From: Geodermatophilus tzadiensis
Lineage (GTDB): Bacteria > Actinomycetota > Actinomycetes > Mycobacteriales > Geodermatophilaceae
Reading direction: 5' to 3'
DNA length: 64,000 nucleotides
NCBI RefSeq assembly: GCF_003002915.1
Contig: NZ_PVTG01000004.1
Coordinates: 248,001 to 312,000 of the forward strand
The translations under genes were made by a program, and so were the position numbers. Of this stretch, positions 60,594 to 64,000 are shown piece by piece; the stretch's first letter is position 1, and every line of letters starts with the position of its first letter. The notes below the pieces were generated by a model that was not told the DNA's origin, did not search any database, and saw nothing but the letters and a program-made list of their open reading frames with translations.

Positions 60594-61314
60594 GTGAGCG
60601 GGAGCCGACCGTCACGAGCGGCCATCCCCCACCAGGGGTCGGGCAGCCACGAGTCCCTGGACGCGCCGCTGCCGGGAGGAGCGGAGCGCCCGACGTCCGG
60701 CGAGGTGGCGCAGCGGCCCGACGGACCGCCGAGCACGGAGCTCCGGGTGCACGGGGTGAGCGGTACGCCGCCGACGGCGCCCGACATGCTCGGCCGGTCC
60801 GACGTGTGGCGCCGACGGGACGGGCGACGGGGTGGTCGTCGCGGCTCACAGCCAGGGCTCGGTGCTCGCGGCGGCGGCCGTCCTGCAGCTGCCTCCCGAC
60901 TCCCTCGCGGGCGCGAGCCTGCTCACCTTCGGATCGCCGCTGAGCAGGCTTTACGGACGCTGGTTCCCGGCGTACTTCGGCCCCGCCCAGCTCGACGCCC
61001 TCCGCACGGCGCTCGGCCCGGGGAGGTGGCGCAACCTGTACCGACCGACCGATCCCATCGGCGGCTGCGTCGTCGAGGAGGGCGGAACGGTGGACCGACG
61101 GCTGCCGCACGACCCCTGGTCCTTCGACCGCCGGCCGGGTCAGCCGACCCCGGACGCGATCCGGGGACACTCCGACTACCAGCACGACGCGGCCTGTGCG
61201 GAGGAGGTGGCCCGCCTGCGACCGCACCGGGCCGCATCCCGGGCGTCCGGCCTCCCGGGCGCCGCGGTGCCGCCGGGGCCGGTGGGTGCGGAGGCGCCTC
61301 GAGCCCCGTCGTGA
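60594..61314 (+). pseudogene. Membrane alpha/beta-hydrolase gene with internal deletion and frame change
   Basis: Two ends of one protein family in different frames. From the GTG at 60594 (GGGAGGG upstream), the first about 75 residues end with ELRVHGVSGTPPTAPDMLG, the typical opening of large actinobacterial integral-membrane alpha/beta-hydrolases. Near 60800-60826 the match stops, and in the +1 frame DGVVVAAHSQGSVLAAAAV (nucleophile elbow) and a complete C-terminal end follow to 61314. Intact family members are several hundred residues longer, with membrane helices between these parts; here that middle is missing. I infer an internal deletion; a new 160-residue protein from GTG 60832 cannot be excluded. 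Confidence 0.65.
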
Positions 61315-61323
61315 GCCGGTCGG

Positions 61324-62934
61324 TCAGCGACGACCACCGCCGTGCTCCTCGAGCGGGACGAACTCCTCCCGCAGTCGGTACTTCTGGATCTTGCCCGACC
61401 CGGTCAGCGGGAACGCCTCGGGGAACCGCCAGTGCCGCGGCGTCTTGTGCGGGGCCAACCGCTGCCGGCAGAAGGCCTCCAGCTCGGCCTCCGTGGGCCT
61501 GGCCCCGGGGGCCGGCCGGACGAAGGCGGCGACCTGCTCACCCCACACCGGGTCCGGGACCCCGACGACGGCGACCTCGGCCACGCCGGGATGGGCGGAC
61601 AACACGTCCTCGATCTCGCGCGGGTAGACGTTCTCGCCCCCGCGGATGATCATGTCCTTCAGCCGGCCGGTGATCCGGCAGTAGCCGCGCTCGTCCATGG
61701 TCGCGAGGTCGCCGGTGTGCAGCCAGCCGTCGGCGTCGATCGCGGCGGCAGTCTGCTCGGGCGCGTCGAAGTACCCGGCCATCACGTGGTACCCCCGGGT
61801 GCACAGCTCCCCGACTGCGCCCGGGGCCACGGTGCTGCCGTCCGTCGGGTCGACGATCGCCACCTCGGTCGCCGGCAGGGGACGGCCCAGGGTCTCCGCC
61901 CGGTCGTCCGGGCTGTCGTCGGCTCGGGTCATGGTGATGCCGGGGGAGGCCTCGGTCTGGGCGTAGATGATGTGCATCGGCACCCCGAGGAGCTGTTCGA
62001 CGCGGCGCTGCAGGTGTGGCGGGACGGGAGCACCGCCGGACAGCGCCCAGCGCACGGACGAGGTGCGGGTGGGGGAGAAGTCGGGGTGCGCCAGCAGCGC
62101 GACGACCATGGTCGGGACGCCGACGAACCCGACGCTGCGTTCCTGCTCGATCAGGTGCAGTTGCAGGCCCGGGTCGAAGAACGGCGGGAGGACCTGGGTG
62201 CCGAGACTGGCGATCGAGGACAGGGTGGCCAGCACGCAGCCCGCGGTGTGGAACAGCGGCATCGGGTTGACGACCGCCTCACCCTCGCGCATCCCGAGGA
62301 CCTCGACGTAGGACAGCCGCGCGTTGTTGGTCAGGCCGCGGTGGTGGAGCACCGCGCCCTTGGGCAGCCCGGTCGTGCCGGAGGTGTACTGGACCTGCGC
62401 CGGGTCGTCCGGGGACACCGCCGGCAACGCCTCGGTGGGGCTCCCCGACCGGCAGTAGGCGTCCCACTCCTCGAACAGGACGCTCTCGCGCAGGTCCGGC
62501 AGGTCCGGCTGCACGGCGGCGAGGGTGTCGGCCATCGGGTTGCCCCGGTACTCACGCAGCAGGAACACGCCGGACGCGCGGGACTGCCGCAGCACGTGTC
62601 GCAGCTCGTCGGCGCGCAGCGCCGGGTTCACCGTCACGAGGGTCAGCCCGGCCAGGGCCGCGGCCATCTCCAGGACGATCCACTCGGGGACGTTGTTGGC
62701 CCAGACCGCCACCCGCTCGCCCGGGGCGAACCGGCCGAGCAGGGCCCGCGCGGCTCGCTCGGCGTCGGACAGCAGCTGCGCATAGGACCACCGACGGCGG
62801 TCCCCGTCGGCCACTCCCTCGACCAGCGCCACGGCGTCCGGGGCCCGCTCGGCAGCGCTGCGCAGCAGGTCGCCGACGGTCTGCTCGCGCACCGACTCGG
62901 GGTGCTCGGCAGGCCAGTACGCGGTCGTGAGCAC
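61324..62934 (-). CDS. Acyl-CoA synthetase / AMP-dependent ligase
   Basis: A 536-residue ANL-superfamily enzyme that activates a carboxylate with ATP and CoA. Motifs: QYTSGTTGLPKGAVLHHRG (A3, P-loop-like), IYAQTEASP (A5), GWLHTGDLATMDERGY (A7), GRLKDMIIRGGENVYPREIED (hinge A8, in part) and the catalytic lysine in GSGKIQKYRL (A10). This is typical of medium/long-chain fatty-acid or cyclohexanecarboxylate-type ligases. The GTG start has GGGAGG 8 bases upstream. A sigma-70-like promoter candidate (TTGAAA-17-GACCAT) lies at 62971-62999. Substrate unknown. Confidence 0.92.
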   Translation of the reverse strand: MLTTAYWPAEHPESVREQTVGDLLRSAAERAPDAVALVEGVADGDRRRWSYAQLLSDAERAARALLGRFAPGERVAVWANNVPEWIVLEMAAALAGLTLVTVNPALRADELRHVLRQSRASGVFLLREYRGNPMADTLAAVQPDLPDLRESVLFEEWDAYCRSGSPTEALPAVSPDDPAQVQYTSGTTGLPKGAVLHHRGLTNNARLSYVEVLGMREGEAVVNPMPLFHTAGCVLATLSSIASLGTQVLPPFFDPGLQLHLIEQERSVGFVGVPTMVVALLAHPDFSPTRTSSVRWALSGGAPVPPHLQRRVEQLLGVPMHIIYAQTEASPGITMTRADDSPDDRAETLGRPLPATEVAIVDPTDGSTVAPGAVGELCTRGYHVMAGYFDAPEQTAAAIDADGWLHTGDLATMDERGYCRITGRLKDMIIRGGENVYPREIEDVLSAHPGVAEVAVVGVPDPVWGEQVAAFVRPAPGARPTEAELEAFCRQRLAPHKTPRHWRFPEAFPLTGSGKIQKYRLREEFVPLEEHGGGRR

Positions 62935-62970
62935 GGCTCGCCTCCCTCGCTCCGCCCCCGTTCCGCACGC

Positions 62971-62999
62971 ATGGTCGGGCCCACGTTCCGTGTTTTCAA
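62971..62999 (-). promoter_or_regulatory. Candidate sigma-70-type promoter of the acyl-CoA ligase
   Basis: On the minus strand TTGAAA (62994-62999) is followed after 17 bases by GACCAT (62971-62976). The predicted start near 62964 leaves a 30-base leader with GGGAGG. The -10 match is weak. The 249-base divergent region otherwise shows nothing I can support. Confidence 0.35.
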
Positions 63000-63183
63000 G
63001 GCATCCCCGGCTGCCGGCGAGCGCACCCCGCCGTCGTCACCGGGGACCGCGGCAACCGGGCGGCTCCGCCCCGTAGCGCCGCCCCGGGGCGTCGGACGGG
63101 GGAGCGGCTCCCGGGACGAGGCTTCTCCCTGTCCGCCTCGGCCGGGTTAAGGGTGGGCACCCCTGCGGAACCGGAGGTTCGTC

Positions 63184-63501
63184 ATGCGGATGATGCTCAA
63201 GGCCGTCGTGGACACCGAGGCAGGCAACGAGGCGTTCCGCAACGGCTCCATGATCAAGGCGATCGAGCAGATGGTGCAGGAGCTCCACCCCGAGGCCACC
63301 TACTTCACGGCATCGGACGACGGGCAGCGGTCCTGCCTCGTGGTGTTCGACATGGCCGACTCCTCGCAGATCCCGGTCATCTCGGAGCCCCTGTTCCACG
63401 GCGCGCGGGCTCGGGTGACCCTCACGCCGTGCATGGACCTCGGCGACCTCCAGGCGGGGCTGTCCCGGGTCCCTGCCGACGTGACCTCGAGGGGGACCTG
63501 A
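63184..63501 (+). CDS. Hypothetical protein with ferredoxin-like fold (105 aa)
   Basis: A 105-residue soluble protein. The order strand (MRMMLKAVVDTE), helix (SMIKAIEQMVQEL), strand (EATYFTASDDGQRSCLVVFD), helix (SSQIPVISEPLF), strand (ARARVTLTPCMD) and helix suggests a single ferredoxin-like alpha/beta domain, as in small ABM- or YCII-like proteins. CGGAGG lies 6-7 bases before the ATG. No catalytic residue can be named; family not firmly recognised. Divergent from the ligase gene. Confidence 0.7.
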   Translation: MRMMLKAVVDTEAGNEAFRNGSMIKAIEQMVQELHPEATYFTASDDGQRSCLVVFDMADSSQIPVISEPLFHGARARVTLTPCMDLGDLQAGLSRVPADVTSRGT

Positions 63502-63526
63502 TCCTCGGTCACCCCGGGGGTGTGCC

Positions 63527-63712
63527 GTGACCGGCGACCGCCGGCTGCTCCGTGCCGCCATCGGCGCTCTCGCCGTCGGAGCGCTCGGCTCGGTGATGAC
63601 GTCGATGGTCGAGGCCGTCACCCGGGCGGGTGCCGGGTCCGGGCCTACTGCCCCGTGGTCGTGGCGGCCAGGTCGCCGAGCGGGTGCGTTCCCCGGTCCG
63701 TCGTCGCGATGA
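63527..63712 (+). CDS. Possible small membrane peptide (61 aa)
   Basis: A GTG-started frame with one hydrophobic stretch (LLRAAIGALAVGALGSVMTSM) and a low-complexity tail. It overlaps the convergent partial gene by 68 bases and has only a weak ribosome site, so the tail at least is doubtful. It is listed because nothing else explains 63502-63644. Confidence 0.25.
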   Translation: MTGDRRLLRAAIGALAVGALGSVMTSMVEAVTRAGAGSGPTAPWSWRPGRRAGAFPGPSSR

Positions 63713-64000
63713 CGGTCGGCAGCACCGACCGGTAGACGTCCGGGTACACGAGGACGATCACGGTCGGTGCCTCGAGGCCCGCCGCGGCCGAGTCCAGCGG
63801 CAGCTCGTCGAGGTACCGGCGCGCCGCGTCGTCGTCCCCCCACACCTCGACGCCGAGCACCCGGGACCCGGACGGCCACGCGCGGCGGTGCAGGCACGGG
63901 CCCTCGGGGACGAGCCGGACCGGCGGGAGCAGCCGCTGCAGGCGGGCCAGCTCCTCGGGGCCGGCGTCGGTCCAGCAGAGGTGGATGACGAGCAGCGACA
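63645..64000 (-). CDS. Hypothetical protein, partial (5' end outside window)
   Basis: The last 118 codons of a minus-strand gene that enters from beyond the window. The visible part reads SLLVIHLCWTDAGPEELARL and continues with LLPPVRLVPEGPCLHRRAW, a strand VLGVEVWG, DDAARRYLDELPL and PTVIVLVYPDVYRSVLPTVI, an alternating alpha/beta pattern. There are no membrane segments in this part. Family not recognised. The in-frame GTG at 63860 is not taken as the start because coding character continues upstream without a stop. Confidence 0.55.
   Translation of the reverse strand, partial: SLLVIHLCWTDAGPEELARLQRLLPPVRLVPEGPCLHRRAWPSGSRVLGVEVWGDDDAARRYLDELPLDSAAAGLEAPTVIVLVYPDVYRSVLPTVIATTDRGTHPLGDLAATTTGQ

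Overview
The window is very high G+C DNA with densely packed genes, many GTG starts, 4-bp GTGA/ATGA overlaps and several probable leaderless transcripts. It shows actinobacterial families (SARP and LuxR regulators, actinobacterial SOS box, PafBC-type promoters, ThrE-type exporter). I infer an actinobacterial chromosome, plausibly Geodermatophilaceae or a relative, from protein style and the damage-response theme; no marker gene settles the genus. There is no rRNA, tRNA, CRISPR array, insertion sequence or prophage structural gene.

Layout. 1-6850: end of a YtcJ-like amidohydrolase; a DHA2 exporter-tetR operon behind a 22-bp perfect palindrome; divergent LuxR and SARP regulators around an 18-bp perfect palindrome; a zinc dehydrogenase. 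6951-13648: a DNA-recombination and damage block: ssb, RecD2-type helicase, an unknown protein, a RecA-like (Sak4-type) ATPase, a Cas4/RecB-like Fe-S nuclease and an 86-residue protein. ssb and the ATPase-nuclease operon each carry a RecA-NDp (PafBC-type) promoter, and the small gene has a perfect LexA box. 13.7-26 kb: GNAT, diacylglycerol-kinase-like protein, monofunctional transglycosylase, FAD monooxygenase coupled to an atypical SDR, tandem ABM-like protein, MFS transporter, NRDE protein, SNF2 helicase, glycosyltransferase. 26-35 kb: paired ATP-grasp ligases divergent from a two-domain CE15-like hydrolase, an aminotransferase / metal cyclase / ThDP-enzyme operon, and tryptophan 2,3-dioxygenase. 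35-42 kb: FAD monooxygenase; a zinc-finger coiled-coil protein divergent from a tyrosine recombinase with an inverted repeat over its start codon; a dehydrogenase and enoyl-CoA hydratase separated by a 14-bp tandem duplication. 42-46 kb: CPBP protease, DUF6653-like protein, histidine kinase with a receiver-only protein and a divergent LuxR-type response regulator. 46.9-50.8 kb: a possible cyclic-nucleotide module: a class III cyclase-like (DUF2652-type) protein, a PIG-L deacetylase with an inserted cNMP-binding domain, and an MFS-cNMP fusion. 51-64 kb: amino-acid permease, ThrE-like exporter, SDR, tandem class-C beta-lactamase-fold hydrolases, a second kinase/regulator pair, a deletion-bearing membrane hydrolase pseudogene, an acyl-CoA ligase and small end genes.

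The two strongest novel leads are the damage-induced recombination block (6951-13648), supported by three independent regulatory sites, and the putative cNMP-responsive module (46970-50769). Functions rest on motifs read by eye; no database search was possible.
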